A stretch of DNA of 64,000 bases from Orychophragmus violaceus (lineage: Eukaryota > Streptophyta > Magnoliopsida > Brassicales > Brassicaceae). Both the position numbers and the translations under genes were made by a program. Shown piece after piece: positions 9,246 to 19,215 of this stretch (positions within the stretch are counted from its first letter, which is position 1; each line of letters starts with the position of its first letter). A model generated the notes under the pieces. That model saw nothing but the letters and a program-made list of their open reading frames with translations. It had not been told where the DNA came from and did no database searches. Location: assembly GCA_030180135.1 (NCBI GenBank), contig CM058236.1, positions 7,337,357-7,401,356 of the forward strand. Reading direction: 5' to 3'.

Positions 9246-12200
9246 ATGTCAGGAAACGGTAACGAAACAGATTCGGAAAACCCTAAGGTTGACCTAAGCG
9301 ACCATGAGGGAAGTGATTACAACCAAAGTGATCACGAAGACGATACGGCGCATAACGGCAAACAGCCAAAGGACGCCGCTAAGCCAAAGAAAGCCCGAGA
9401 TGACGGTAAACATGCCCCGTCACTCAGCGAAACAGCGGTTCAGATCGAGCAAGACAAAGTGTTAGCTACCCTGCTGGCCAAGATCGAGTCGCAAAACGAG
9501 GTGATCAAAACGTTCTCAGAAAAGATCAACCTGCTGCAAACAGAGCAAGCAAAGATCCGTTCGGACCAACAGTCTAGAAAATCCAAGAGAGAGGTGCCCC
9601 CAAAGGTAAAAGACAAAGTCGCCAGACGACTAGTCTACGATACATCCGAAGAAAGCCACCATGAACAAAGTCGAAGCAGCGAATCCAGAAGCAACCCGCG
9701 CAAAGAAAAGGATACTCGCGAGCGGAGCTCACGTCGGAGGGAAGGGTCTGAAGAACCCAAACGGAGCGGAAGTCGGAGACAGGACGACTGGAGCCATGAG
9801 AGGTATTCACCCGATAAGGATGAGCATACCAATCAAACACGGGACATGCATCACAGACGAAATTCGCGATATGAGAATGACTCGCGCCGTGATAACTATC
9901 GCCATGAGCGAAGTACATCACACGAGAAAACTCATGGAGCGTCTATTCGCGGAGCAAGTCGCAACCATGTCGAGAAACAGTTAACAGAGCTCAGAGACAC
10001 CCTAAAAGAACTTAAAGGAGAAGTCCACGGCATTAAGGGATCAGCGCCTGAGATCGACCGAATCATCGAGGAAACCCAGAGGACCCACTTCACCTCGCGC
10101 ATCACAAACACCTACATCAGGCAAAGGGAAAAGCTCAGGTTACCAATGTATGACGGCACCAAAGATCCAGCGACCCACCTCACGACATTCAAGATCATGG
10201 CAGAAAAGGCGCGGTTTTCCTCAAACACAGAGCGCGACATAGGCTTCTGCCAGTTATTCGCCGAAACCCTAGGAGGAGACGCGCTGAACTGGTTCTCCCG
10301 ACTTCCATCCAAGTCGATCGATAGTTTCTCCGACCTGTCATGGGCTTTCGTAAGACACCACTTCGCCTACATACGCAAGGACACATCACTAAGCGCACTG
10401 ATGTCCATGACGCAAGAAAAGAAGGAAACCTTGAAGAACTTCGTAGAAAGATTCAGGGCGGTGATGACTCGAGCAGAGGCTCCGGATAAATTCACAATCG
10501 CGGCTTTGACAAATGTCGTCTGCCATGAGTCACCCTTTTACCAGGATCTAGTCGTCAACCCACCATTAACCATCGAAGATGCACTCCACCGAGCAAACAA
10601 GTTCGTGGAATTGGAAGAGAAAAAAGTCGCGTTAGCAAGAAGATTCGGTTCCGGCAAACAAACTGAGAAAAAGGAAGAAAGGGAACCTAGACAGCACTAC
10701 GACAGTAAAGGCGCCAAAACAATGGTTGTTGACAGCTCTGACAAATCCTGGTCATCAAAACCGTGGAATAAGAAGGGTAAAGAGGCAAAGAAGGCGCAAC
10801 AAGCAGCTTCCGCTACAGGGGATAAGTACTGCGAATACCATCAGACTACGTCGCACGACACGGCTGAATGTCGGAACCTCAGAAACGCGCTCTACTCCCG
10901 ACTTTCGAATGAAGAAATCAAGGCGGCCATCGAGAAGTTGAAAAAGGAAGAGGGGGGACAACAGAAGAAAGACGAAGCCGACGAGCAGGCTCCTAAGCAG
11001 GATAAACCACCACGGCGTGTCAAAAGCATAGCTTTGAAACGCAACCGTGAAGAAGAAGAAGGGGAGGACGAAGAAGAAACCCCCAAAACCGTCCGAAGAA
11101 TCAACATGAATATGGGAGGGTTAATCTCCGTGAATGATTCGGTCCGGTCAATCAAGGTCTACGAACGCCTAGCGTTAGCCGCGCAGAAGGCGCCTCAACC
11201 AATTATGTCGGATGATCCACCCGTTATCTTTACTGACCAGGACCTCTATGGGACTCACTACCCTCATAACGACCCGTTAGTGGTTGAGCTGTTGATCGGA
11301 AGCTGCCAAGTGTCTCGAATACTGGTAGACACCGGAAGCACGATAGACTTAATTTTCCTGGATACACTCAAAAAGATGGAGATTAAAGAAGAAGATATCA
11401 AGCAGAAGGCCAAACCGCTCACAGGGTTCACAAGCGAGACGACATACACAATCGGAACGATCAAGCTGCTCGTTTTCGCAGGAGGAGTTAACAGACTGGT
11501 GAGGTTTCATGTCATTGACAAACCAACCATCTATAACGTCATCCTCGGAACTCCATGGCTGTACAGCATGAAGGCGGTATCTTCGACATACCATCAATGT
11601 CTGAAATTCCCGACACCTAAAGGAATTCAAACCGTCAAAGGGTGCCAGAGTGCAAGCCGGTCGTGTTTTGCAAGAGAACACAAGATTAGAGTGCCTTCGT
11701 GCATGATCAACACAGAACACGGAAGAAAAGGACCAGAGAAAGAACTGATCCAACAAGTCATCATCGACGACTCAGATGCAAGCAAATGTGTAGGGATCGG
11801 CGCAGAACTGCCAGACGAGATCAAAAGGGAATTAATCACCTTCCTACAGCAAAACGTTACAACATTTGCGTGGACAATGAAGGACATGAAGGGCATCAAT
11901 CCAACCATTACGACTCACGAGCTGAACGTCGACCCGACTTACAAACCAGTCAAGCAAAAGAGGCGAAAACTCGGCCCCGAAAGGGCTAAAGCAGTCAACG
12001 ATGAAGTAGAGAAGTTACTTGAAGCCGGTTCAATCCAAGAAGTCAAATACCCCGATTGGTTGGCTAACCCAGTGGCCGTGAAAAAGAAAAACGGGAAGTG
12101 GAGAGTATGTGTCGACTTCACAGACCTCAACAAAGCCTGCCCAAAGGATAGTTTCCCGCTACCACATATCGACCGACTTGTTGAGGCAACAGCCGGAAAC

Positions 12201-15029
12201 GAATTGCTATCATTTATGGACGCGTTCTCAGGATATAATCAAATCCTCATGAACCCGGATGACAGAGAAAAGACGGCCTTCATCACTGAACGCGGTACGT
12301 ATTGCTACAAGGTTATGCCCTTTGGCCTCAAAAACGCCGGCGCCACCTACCAGCGGCTAGTCAATCGGATGTTCGCAGGACAACTCGGCACGACAATGGA
12401 GGTTTACATCGACGACATGCTAGTCAAGTCTTTGATTGCTACTCAGCATGTCGGCCATTTAAAGGAATGTTTCAACATCCTTAACCGGTACGGAATGAAG
12501 CTTAATCCAACTAAGTGTACGTTCAGAGTAACATCAGGAGAGTTCCTTGGGTATGTAGTAACTCAAAGAGGGATAGAAGCTAACCCAAAGCAGATCACGG
12601 CCATAATCGACTTGCCATCTCCCAGGAACACTCGAGAGGTACAACGCCTCACTGGCCGCATAGCCGCCTTGAACAGATTCATATCCAGGTCGACGGATAA
12701 GTGCCTGCCTTTTTACGAGCTCCTACGAGGAAACAAAAGATTCAAATGGGACGATAAGTGTCAAGAGGCATTCATTCAGCTCAAGGACTACTTGTCGAAC
12801 CCTCCGATACTGTCTAAACCAGAAAACGGTGAGACACTATTACTCTACATCGCCGTCTCAACAACAGCCGTCAGCGGCGTACTAGTTCGGGAGGATCGAG
12901 GGGAACAAAAGCCGATCTTCTACGTAAGCAAAACAATGAACGGAGCCGAGACCAGATACCCCGCGATGGAGAAATTAGCCTTCGCAGTCGTCATCTCTGC
13001 ACGAAAGTTGCGCCCCTATTTTCAATCACATCCAATTGCCGTGTTAAGTAGCCAACCCCTTCGGGCAATCTTGCACAGCCCTGGACAGTCTGGACGCCTG
13101 GCCAAGTGGGCAATTGAACTAAGCGAGTACGACATCGAATACAGAAACAGAACGACCGCCAAGTCGCAGGTAATAGCTGATTTTCTTGTTGAATTGTCAC
13201 CTGAATTGGATGTCGGAACCGAGATAGGAGACAAGAATTGGAAGTTGTTCGTCGACGGGGCTTCATCGAAAAAAGGAGCCGGGATAGGAATACGCCTCAT
13301 ATCACCAACCGGCGAGATATTAGAACAGTCGTTCAAATTAGGTTTCACGGCATCCAACAACACAGCCGAGTATGAAGCTCTGTTAGCCGGCCTCAGACTA
13401 GCCAGGGAAATCGGAGTACGACATCTCTTGGCCCATTGCGACTCTATGCTCGTAGCAAACCAGATCAATGGGGACTATGAAGCTAAAAACGAGCGAATGG
13501 AGGCTTACCGAAAGACGGCATTAGAACTCACCAGTTCCTTTGAATTCTTCGACATCGTCCAGATACCAAGGAAAGAAAATGCCCCGGCAGACGCACTCGC
13601 GTCGCTGGCATCAAATCCTAATCTCTGTCGACGGATCCCGGTAGAAACAATCCACGAACTAAGCATCTCGCCCCCCGAAAGAGATCAAGAGGAACCTGAC
13701 GAAACGATCGAGCATGGCGAGGACGACATGTGCTGTAACATTCAGGCGAAGAACACCGACCTCATAGCTTTCCTGACTGACGACAATGAGGATTGGCGAC
13801 TTCCGATAAGAGCATATTTGACAGAAGGAAAGCTTCCAGAAGACAAGTGGGAAGCACGACGACTGAAAGTCAAGAGCGCACGATACACTATACACAACGG
13901 TATCCTTTACAAATACTCTGCTAATAAAACCCTCCTCAGATGCATACACGGAGACGAAGTAAGTCGGGTCCTCGAAGAGACGCACTCTGGAGCATGCGGC
14001 AACCACTCCGGAGGAAGGTCTCTTGCCCTCAAAATCAAGCTGAACGGGCACTTTTGGCCGACTATGACAACCGATTGCGAGACCTATTCCAACAAGTGTG
14101 AAAAATGTCAACGACATGCGCCATTTATACATCGACCTACGGAACTGCTTACGACATCAACCGCAGCTTACCCATTCATGAGGTGGGCAATGGATATCGT
14201 TGGACCATTACCATTATCCAACCAAAGACGTTTCCTGCTCATCATAACCGACTACTTCACAAAGTGGGTAGATGCCAAGGCTTACGTCGCGATCCACGAT
14301 GTCCAGGTCCAAAATTTTGTCTGGAAATACATAATATGTCGCTTCGGGCTACCTTACGAGATCGTCACTGATAACGGTTCACAATTCACCTCGAAAGTAT
14401 TCGAAGGATTTTGTAAGAAATGGGATATACGTCTTAGTAAGTCAACGCCAAGGTATCCACAGGGAAATGGTCAGGCCGAAGCCACGAATAAAACTATCAT
14501 CGCCGGCATCAAAAAGCGCCTTGAAAGCAAAAAAGGAGTTTGGGCAGATGAGTTAGACGGCGTCCTCTGGTCGCATAGAACGACACCCCGGAGCGCAACA
14601 GGAGCCACCCCATTCTCCTTAGCCTTTGGCGTAGAAGCAATGGTACCAGCGGAAGCTAACATTTACACTCTCCGCCGGTCTCTCATGCCGCACCATATTG
14701 AGATCAACGAACAGATGTTGATCCAAGCTCTCGACACCTTAGAGGAAGAGCGGGATCGAGCCCTACTCAGGATTCAAAACTATCAACAGCTCGCAGCTCG
14801 GTACTACAACCAGAAAGTCAAAGGACGACACTTTCAAGTCGGCGACTACGTCCTCCGGAAAGTCTACGAAAACACCAAGGAGTGGAGAGCAGGAAAACTC
14901 GGAGCGAAATGGGAAGGACCCTACAAAGTCACGAAAGTCGTCAAGCCGGGAGTCTACGAGCTTGAGTCAATGAAAGGCAAAGCATTACCGCGATCCTGGA
15001 ACTCGGCAAGCCTGAAGGAGTACTTCTAA
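9246..15029 (+). CDS. Tat-type gag-pol polyprotein, 1927 aa, apparently intact
   Basis: A single open frame begins at ATG 9246, 26 bp past the primer site. Domains in order: a charged, coiled-coil-prone N-terminus; Retrotrans_gag core (about aa 295-460, RLPMYDGTKDP); Lys/Glu-rich linker with a Cys/His knuckle-like segment (about aa 525-545); aspartic protease VDTGSTIDLIF (about 694); reverse transcriptase with VDFTDLNKACPKD (about 955) and YIDDM (about 1053); a first RNase H whose catalytic Asp appears lost (YIAVS, about 1200); a second, archaeal-type RNase H with VDGAS, AEYEAL, HCDS and PADALA (about 1335-1450); integrase zinc-binding region (about 1580-1620) and DDE core with AMDIVGP, TDNGSQF and NGQAEATNK (about 1648-1745). 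It copies and integrates the element. The open frame suggests recent activity, but with no 3' LTR this copy cannot replicate normally. Confidence 0.95.
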   Translation: MSGNGNETDSENPKVDLSDHEGSDYNQSDHEDDTAHNGKQPKDAAKPKKARDDGKHAPSLSETAVQIEQDKVLATLLAKIESQNEVIKTFSEKINLLQTEQAKIRSDQQSRKSKREVPPKVKDKVARRLVYDTSEESHHEQSRSSESRSNPRKEKDTRERSSRRREGSEEPKRSGSRRQDDWSHERYSPDKDEHTNQTRDMHHRRNSRYENDSRRDNYRHERSTSHEKTHGASIRGASRNHVEKQLTELRDTLKELKGEVHGIKGSAPEIDRIIEETQRTHFTSRITNTYIRQREKLRLPMYDGTKDPATHLTTFKIMAEKARFSSNTERDIGFCQLFAETLGGDALNWFSRLPSKSIDSFSDLSWAFVRHHFAYIRKDTSLSALMSMTQEKKETLKNFVERFRAVMTRAEAPDKFTIAALTNVVCHESPFYQDLVVNPPLTIEDALHRANKFVELEEKKVALARRFGSGKQTEKKEEREPRQHYDSKGAKTMVVDSSDKSWSSKPWNKKGKEAKKAQQAASATGDKYCEYHQTTSHDTAECRNLRNALYSRLSNEEIKAAIEKLKKEEGGQQKKDEADEQAPKQDKPPRRVKSIALKRNREEEEGEDEEETPKTVRRINMNMGGLISVNDSVRSIKVYERLALAAQKAPQPIMSDDPPVIFTDQDLYGTHYPHNDPLVVELLIGSCQVSRILVDTGSTIDLIFLDTLKKMEIKEEDIKQKAKPLTGFTSETTYTIGTIKLLVFAGGVNRLVRFHVIDKPTIYNVILGTPWLYSMKAVSSTYHQCLKFPTPKGIQTVKGCQSASRSCFAREHKIRVPSCMINTEHGRKGPEKELIQQVIIDDSDASKCVGIGAELPDEIKRELITFLQQNVTTFAWTMKDMKGINPTITTHELNVDPTYKPVKQKRRKLGPERAKAVNDEVEKLLEAGSIQEVKYPDWLANPVAVKKKNGKWRVCVDFTDLNKACPKDSFPLPHIDRLVEATAGNELLSFMDAFSGYNQILMNPDDREKTAFITERGTYCYKVMPFGLKNAGATYQRLVNRMFAGQLGTTMEVYIDDMLVKSLIATQHVGHLKECFNILNRYGMKLNPTKCTFRVTSGEFLGYVVTQRGIEANPKQITAIIDLPSPRNTREVQRLTGRIAALNRFISRSTDKCLPFYELLRGNKRFKWDDKCQEAFIQLKDYLSNPPILSKPENGETLLLYIAVSTTAVSGVLVREDRGEQKPIFYVSKTMNGAETRYPAMEKLAFAVVISARKLRPYFQSHPIAVLSSQPLRAILHSPGQSGRLAKWAIELSEYDIEYRNRTTAKSQVIADFLVELSPELDVGTEIGDKNWKLFVDGASSKKGAGIGIRLISPTGEILEQSFKLGFTASNNTAEYEALLAGLRLAREIGVRHLLAHCDSMLVANQINGDYEAKNERMEAYRKTALELTSSFEFFDIVQIPRKENAPADALASLASNPNLCRRIPVETIHELSISPPERDQEEPDETIEHGEDDMCCNIQAKNTDLIAFLTDDNEDWRLPIRAYLTEGKLPEDKWEARRLKVKSARYTIHNGILYKYSANKTLLRCIHGDEVSRVLEETHSGACGNHSGGRSLALKIKLNGHFWPTMTTDCETYSNKCEKCQRHAPFIHRPTELLTTSTAAYPFMRWAMDIVGPLPLSNQRRFLLIITDYFTKWVDAKAYVAIHDVQVQNFVWKYIICRFGLPYEIVTDNGSQFTSKVFEGFCKKWDIRLSKSTPRYPQGNGQAEATNKTIIAGIKKRLESKKGVWADELDGVLWSHRTTPRSATGATPFSLAFGVEAMVPAEANIYTLRRSLMPHHIEINEQMLIQALDTLEEERDRALLRIQNYQQLAARYYNQKVKGRHFQVGDYVLRKVYENTKEWRAGKLGAKWEGPYKVTKVVKPGVYELESMKGKALPRSWNSASLKEYF

Positions 15030-16008
15030 GACGACAAGACCTTGCGCCAAAAAAAAAAAAAATAAAAAAAAAAATATCATGAACTACGAGCGACTTGATT
15101 CTTCCTAGGAGGATATGTAGGCAGCCTTAACCGGCACAGTCGCAAAATTAATAAAATTTTTATTTTACAGCTCATATACCGCCTTGAAAGCTCATCAAAA
15201 GCCAAAAGGTCAGTCTTCTCATATATATAAATATTCTTAAAACTAACCTAAGCCGAGTCGAAGTAACTCGCAAAAGCCGAGTCTAAGTAACTCGCAAAAG
15301 CCAAGTCTAAGTAACTCGCAAAAGCCGAGTCTAAGCAACTCGCAGAAAGCCGAGTCTAAGTAACTCGCAGAAAGACGAGTCTAAGTAACTCGCAGAAAGC
15401 CGAGTAACTAAAAAACTCGCACTAGCATCATGCCTCCTGGCCAGGGGCATGGTCTTCCTTGCGCACGAGGTGCACATCGTGGTAAGGAAAAGCCGGGATC
15501 CGTCCCGCAAATTCTTCGCGGTAGAAGATAACAAATAAGCCGAGCAAAAGAACTCGCACATTCTCTCGCCCTTAGAATAAAGCCGAGCAAACTATAAGAC
15601 TCGCAAACCGCCTTAAGGCAAAATAAAATTAAAAGTCGCTACTTGTTTGAAATTATCAAGAATAGTTTTAATACAAATAGCACGACTTGGTGATGAAAGT
15701 CGCTACAAGTTTAAATACAGTAGCACGACTTGATCACGTTTCGGTTTGTCGGCACCGAGCTTTATATAATAAAGCGTTTATTCGAAGTCACTAAACTGTC
15801 TAAAGGGTTGTCCAAGAACAAACCTAGACAGGATTGGTGCGGCTTAAACTAGTATCTAATTAAGTTTGGCAAAAGAAAGAATGATTCGAATCACTATCAA
15901 AGCTTAAGAGCAAGCTTAACTTAAACATTAAAACAGACAAGGTTTACAAAGTCAAAACAGATTACAGAACCAACCGCAAAAGAGAAATAAAACAAAAGGG
16001 GGAATGAT
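15030..16008 (+). other. 3' untranslated zone of the Tat element
   Basis: A poly-A-rich stretch (15050-15075) is followed by a CCTAGGAGGATATGTAGGC segment like those found after pol in Tat elements, then the tandem array at 15240-15420, then AT-rich sequence up to the stop of the antisense gene. I see no coding sequence. Confidence 0.7.
15240..15420. repeat. Tandem array of about 24-25-bp units in the Tat 3' zone
   Basis: About seven units of the form GCCGAGTCTAAGTAACTCGC, separated by AAAA or AGAAA spacers, lie head to tail, and degenerate copies continue to about 15600. Tat-group 3' zones are known for hypervariable tandem repeats that can seed satellite DNA. Confidence 0.85.
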
Positions 16009-18476
16009 CTATTCCACCCCAGCCGACTTTCCAGGCCCATCCTCATCAACGTTAGCATCCGCATCGCCACTTAAAGCTGCAACTTCCAGACTAACCGACT
16101 TGACCAAATTACCAGAAACCCCCTCTGGAATCACACCATGATTAGTGCCAAATTCGTTCACGCCTTTCGGAGTACGAGGCGGCGAGTCACGAGAAAGGTT
16201 CAGAAGAGGTTGGCGAAGTGGTGAAAGAACAAAAGTCAGCTCCTCCTTGGTTACAACGTTCAGGCCTTCAAACTTGGCATCAGCAGCGGCTTCATCAATC
16301 GCAACTTGATCCAGAACTGGTTTGGGGATCGGAATGCCTTCATTGCTGAGCTTCAGAAGACACTTTCTGAGACCAGAGATTTGGCCAAATTCGATCTGCA
16401 GTGAAGTCGCAATCCCCTGATCCTTTATGAACCGCTGGAATAAGTCAAAATGAGTCTGAGCCTTTGCCCTCGCCGCTGCATCTACGCGATCCCTCTCCTT
16501 TCTAACAAAATCGGTAAAAGACTTCTGCTGCTTCTCCCTTTCTGATTGAAACGCAACGAGGTCGGCTTTGGACTTTTCTTCAGCCTTGCGAAGCCTCTCT
16601 TCAGCATCACGGAGCTTGTTGGCAAGAACCAGCTTATCCGCCTCCAATGCCTCCTTTTCCTTCTTCGCCTTGGCAAGAAGGTTTTCCCTCTGCTTCACGA
16701 CCTCGGTCATCTTGGAAGAACTCCAGGCGGCTTCAAGGGCAACGCGATTTGACGCAGCGATCATCTGAGAATACAAAGTCTCTTATTTACGAGAAAAAGA
16801 GACGGACAAAAAAACAAAGACACTAACCGTCGCCTCAACATGTTTCAACTTGAGGATGGCATCGGAGTGAGGCAACTCCCGCAGAACCGGCCAATCCGAT
16901 TCATTCCCACGGACGCAAGTTAGCATCTCGCAGCACGCCCGAGGGTTATCAATAAGCGGAACATCACTCGCGTATTGGTAAGCAAAGTTGTGGATCTTCG
17001 GACGGACCTCACCCTCCTTTAGTTGTCTCCGCGGCTTGACCAGAACGATCTCCTTCATGGCAGAAAAGGGCTTTGTGTTGCCGGAAGAATCAACGACATC
17101 CCCTTCAATTTTGTAACATCGCTGCCACGGATCCTTGGCACTAGCCAGCTTCGCGGCAGCCGTCTTCTCGGCTGACGCTTCGTGAGGAGTCGCGGCCGCC
17201 TTCGCAGTTCTTTTCGCCGCCTTCTCCTGATCCAACTTCTCCTCAGCAACCCTCTTTCGGGACGGAGCCTTAGGCGGAAGACCAGGAGCCTGAGTCGCAT
17301 TTGGTTCAGCAGCCGGTAAGACTTGAGGAGTCTCCACAGCAGAACGATTACCGCCTTCAGGTAGTATGGGTATATCGTGTTCTCTTGATGACGGCCCGAC
17401 AGACGAGGAAGACTTGGAAGATATCTTTTGCGAATAGTCGACTGACTCGATCATCTTCACCTTTCCCATCCTTTTTGGCTTCACAAGTTGATCAGGAGTA
17501 ACTTTCGCTGCGGTATCCCACTTCACTAAAAGAAGAAAAAGGAAAAAAATCAGAAGGCTAGCAAAGTACGCCTATCACAAAAACGGTAGTCGAACCTTCG
17601 GAAATCCGCGGAAGAGACTTGTTGATGCGTTCGCGAGTGAGGTCTGACCACTTGCGCAAACCAAGGGCTTGAATCTGCTCGAGGATAGGGAAGTAGTTGT
17701 CGGGATACGGCTTCAGAAAAGGGTGATCCACTGCAAAGACAAAAAGCAATTTAAGTAAATTATCATGTTCAAAAAATAGAAAAATTGGGACGACATCTAC
17801 CATAATCGGTATTCCAAGACGTCCTGGTTAGCTCCCTATGTTCGTCAGGAACGACTAAGGAAGACAATTCGACAAAAAAATAGGATCGCTGCCAGTTGTT
17901 AATCTTCTTGGGCGCGTCTGTCAGAATGCGGTTGCCACTTTTGAATTTAAGCGCAAAACACCCTGGGCTAGTAGCCTTCATGCGGTTGATCGACGTCATC
18001 TCCTCAAAGATTTGTGAAGTTATAGTGATACCGGCTTCGGCCCCCAATACCAGGAGACCAACCATATGACGAACAGCAACGGCCGAGAGCTGAGAAATGG
18101 CGATTTCGCGACGATGGCAATACGAAATCAGCAAATCAGGCAACGGGAACCAATAACGACAACCACCAGTGTCGGTATTGATGAAGTAAGACTCGTAAAG
18201 AGTCATGTATCCCGGCGGAGGCGCCCATGGACGGTCTGACGGAAAAGGGATGATGACTTTGATTTTCGGATCCGCTCCTCAATCCCGAAACATAGATCTA
18301 ACCGTCTCCGCGGTAGACCGGGTCCCCAAGACATTACCGTACATTTCCCTAGGACCACCGGGGAATACAGGAGAAGGGACGTTCCCGTCAGAACCATCTT
18401 GATCAATGTCGTCATCATCACCATCAGAATCTCGTAGCTGCGGAATGGTGAAATCTTCACGGCCAACGACGGCCAT
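16009..18476 (-). pseudogene. Four-exon antisense gene of the Tat element (plant gypsy-associated ORF)
   Basis: Predicted exons on the minus strand: 18476-17801, 17730-17596, 17525-16828 and 16764-16009. Introns of 70, 70 and 63 bp begin GT and end AG, and exon phases agree, giving 754 codons. Exon 1 carries a region (TLYESYF, FPLPDLL, IAISQL) like the putative gypsy-type transposon family (Transposase_28-like) common in plant Tat elements. Exon 3 is Lys/Ala-rich; exon 4 begins with a long heptad-rich coiled coil (EALEADKLVLANKLRDAEE). An in-frame TGA at 18276-18278 interrupts exon 1, so this copy is probably non-functional unless translation starts at the Met near 18206. Its role in the life cycle is unknown; antisense ORFs of this kind are typical of the group. 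The family name is from memory. Confidence 0.7.
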
Positions 18477-18543
18477 TTCTCTCCAAAGAAAAGATGAGTA
18501 AGAGGAGAGCTGAAGGTTTATGTTACTTTTGTGACGAAAAGTA
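18477..18543 (+). pseudogene. Fragment of Reina-like gag, zinc-knuckle start
   Basis: Read in frame, this stretch ends in CYFCDEK, the first half of a gag zinc knuckle; the second half (TPGH) lies at 32493-32504 across the copia 1 insertion. Its 5' side abuts the first codon of the Tat antisense gene, so everything upstream in the chromovirus (LTR, primer site, most of gag) is missing here. Confidence 0.75.
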
Positions 18544-19215
18544 TGTTGGAATTGTGTCCAGTAATCTCGGTACTGTCTCTAGAAAGTAAGAGTATGTCAA
18601 TGATCAGACATAAGTCATATAATACTGGGGGTCATGATGGCTTGCTAGAGTCCGCTCATGATCTATAAGTCTTGGACTTATTGCCTTTATTATATGATCC
18701 CATATGGGTCACACGCCTAAGCTAACAGGAAAATGTGTAGGAACGTTTTAGCAGAAGTACGGTAAAAGTGCTAGGCATTTACTGTACTTAGAGAGAATAA
18801 AACGGTTTAGGCACTGTGTGTCGATCGATACACAAGGGGTGTCGATCGACACAGTGTGCGAATACCGTCGAGTTAATTGGTGTTTGGGCCAAATGGCCCA
18901 AACGGAACCGGACAAGTTTTATAAGGTAAAACTCGAGTTCAGAACAATTAACCCTAGTCCCAGCCGAAAACTCTCTCTCTCTCTGCGCCGAGTTCCCCTA
19001 GTGGTCTAGCAGCCATTTTCTGTGATCGCGTGTGTGAACCTCTGGAGGATTCATCCCTCGGTGTTTCTCTGATCTCAGACATACCATCTCTTTCCGCTGC
19101 AAACAGGTATAAGGTGAGATCATCATTTGTTTCTATTCTGAGAAGAACCTAGATCCGCATGTTTAGGTTGATATGAACTAAAGAATTGAATCAGGATCAA
19201 CCAAACATTCCTTCA
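18544..19215 (+). repeat. 5' LTR of copia 1
   Basis: TGTTGGAATTG...CCTTCA, 672 bp. It contains two palindromes with centres 18824.5 and 18845.5 (21 bp), a TATAAGG-like box near 18920, a CT microsatellite near 18972-18981 and a strong splice-donor-like AAG|GTGAGA at 19114. Confidence 0.93.
18817..18853. promoter_or_regulatory. Paired CGATCG palindromes in the copia 1 promoter
   Basis: TGTGTCGATCGATACA and GTGTCGATCGACAC lie with centres 21 bp apart, roughly 70-95 bp upstream of a TATA-like sequence, repeated at 32090-32126 in the 3' LTR. The arrangement matches that in the Athila-like LTRs although the surrounding LTR sequence is unrelated. Confidence 0.65.

Larger units (their letters stand above)
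8654..18476 (+). mobile_element. Tat-lineage Ty3/gypsy retrotransposon lacking its 3' LTR
   Basis: The order is 5' LTR, primer site, one gag-pol frame, a 3' untranslated zone with tandem repeats, and an antisense multi-exon gene. The extra archaeal-type RNase H after a degenerate first RNase H, and the antisense ORF downstream of pol, are hallmarks of the Tat group. No second copy of the LTR exists in the window. Immediately after the antisense start codon the sequence becomes the gag zinc knuckle of a Reina-like chromovirus. The start at 8654 (TGTTGG) is my choice from TG...CA ends and is not confirmed by a second LTR or a target duplication. Confidence 0.85.

Noticed and set aside
9574..9921. 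Minus-strand and out-of-frame ORFs over the Tat gag-pol
   Set aside because: They are shadows of the 1927-aa coding frame and have no domains.
8654..18543. A matching 3' LTR for the Tat element downstream of the antisense gene
   Set aside because: I looked for the LTR end (GAGTTAAGATCTTACA) and start elsewhere in the window and found none.
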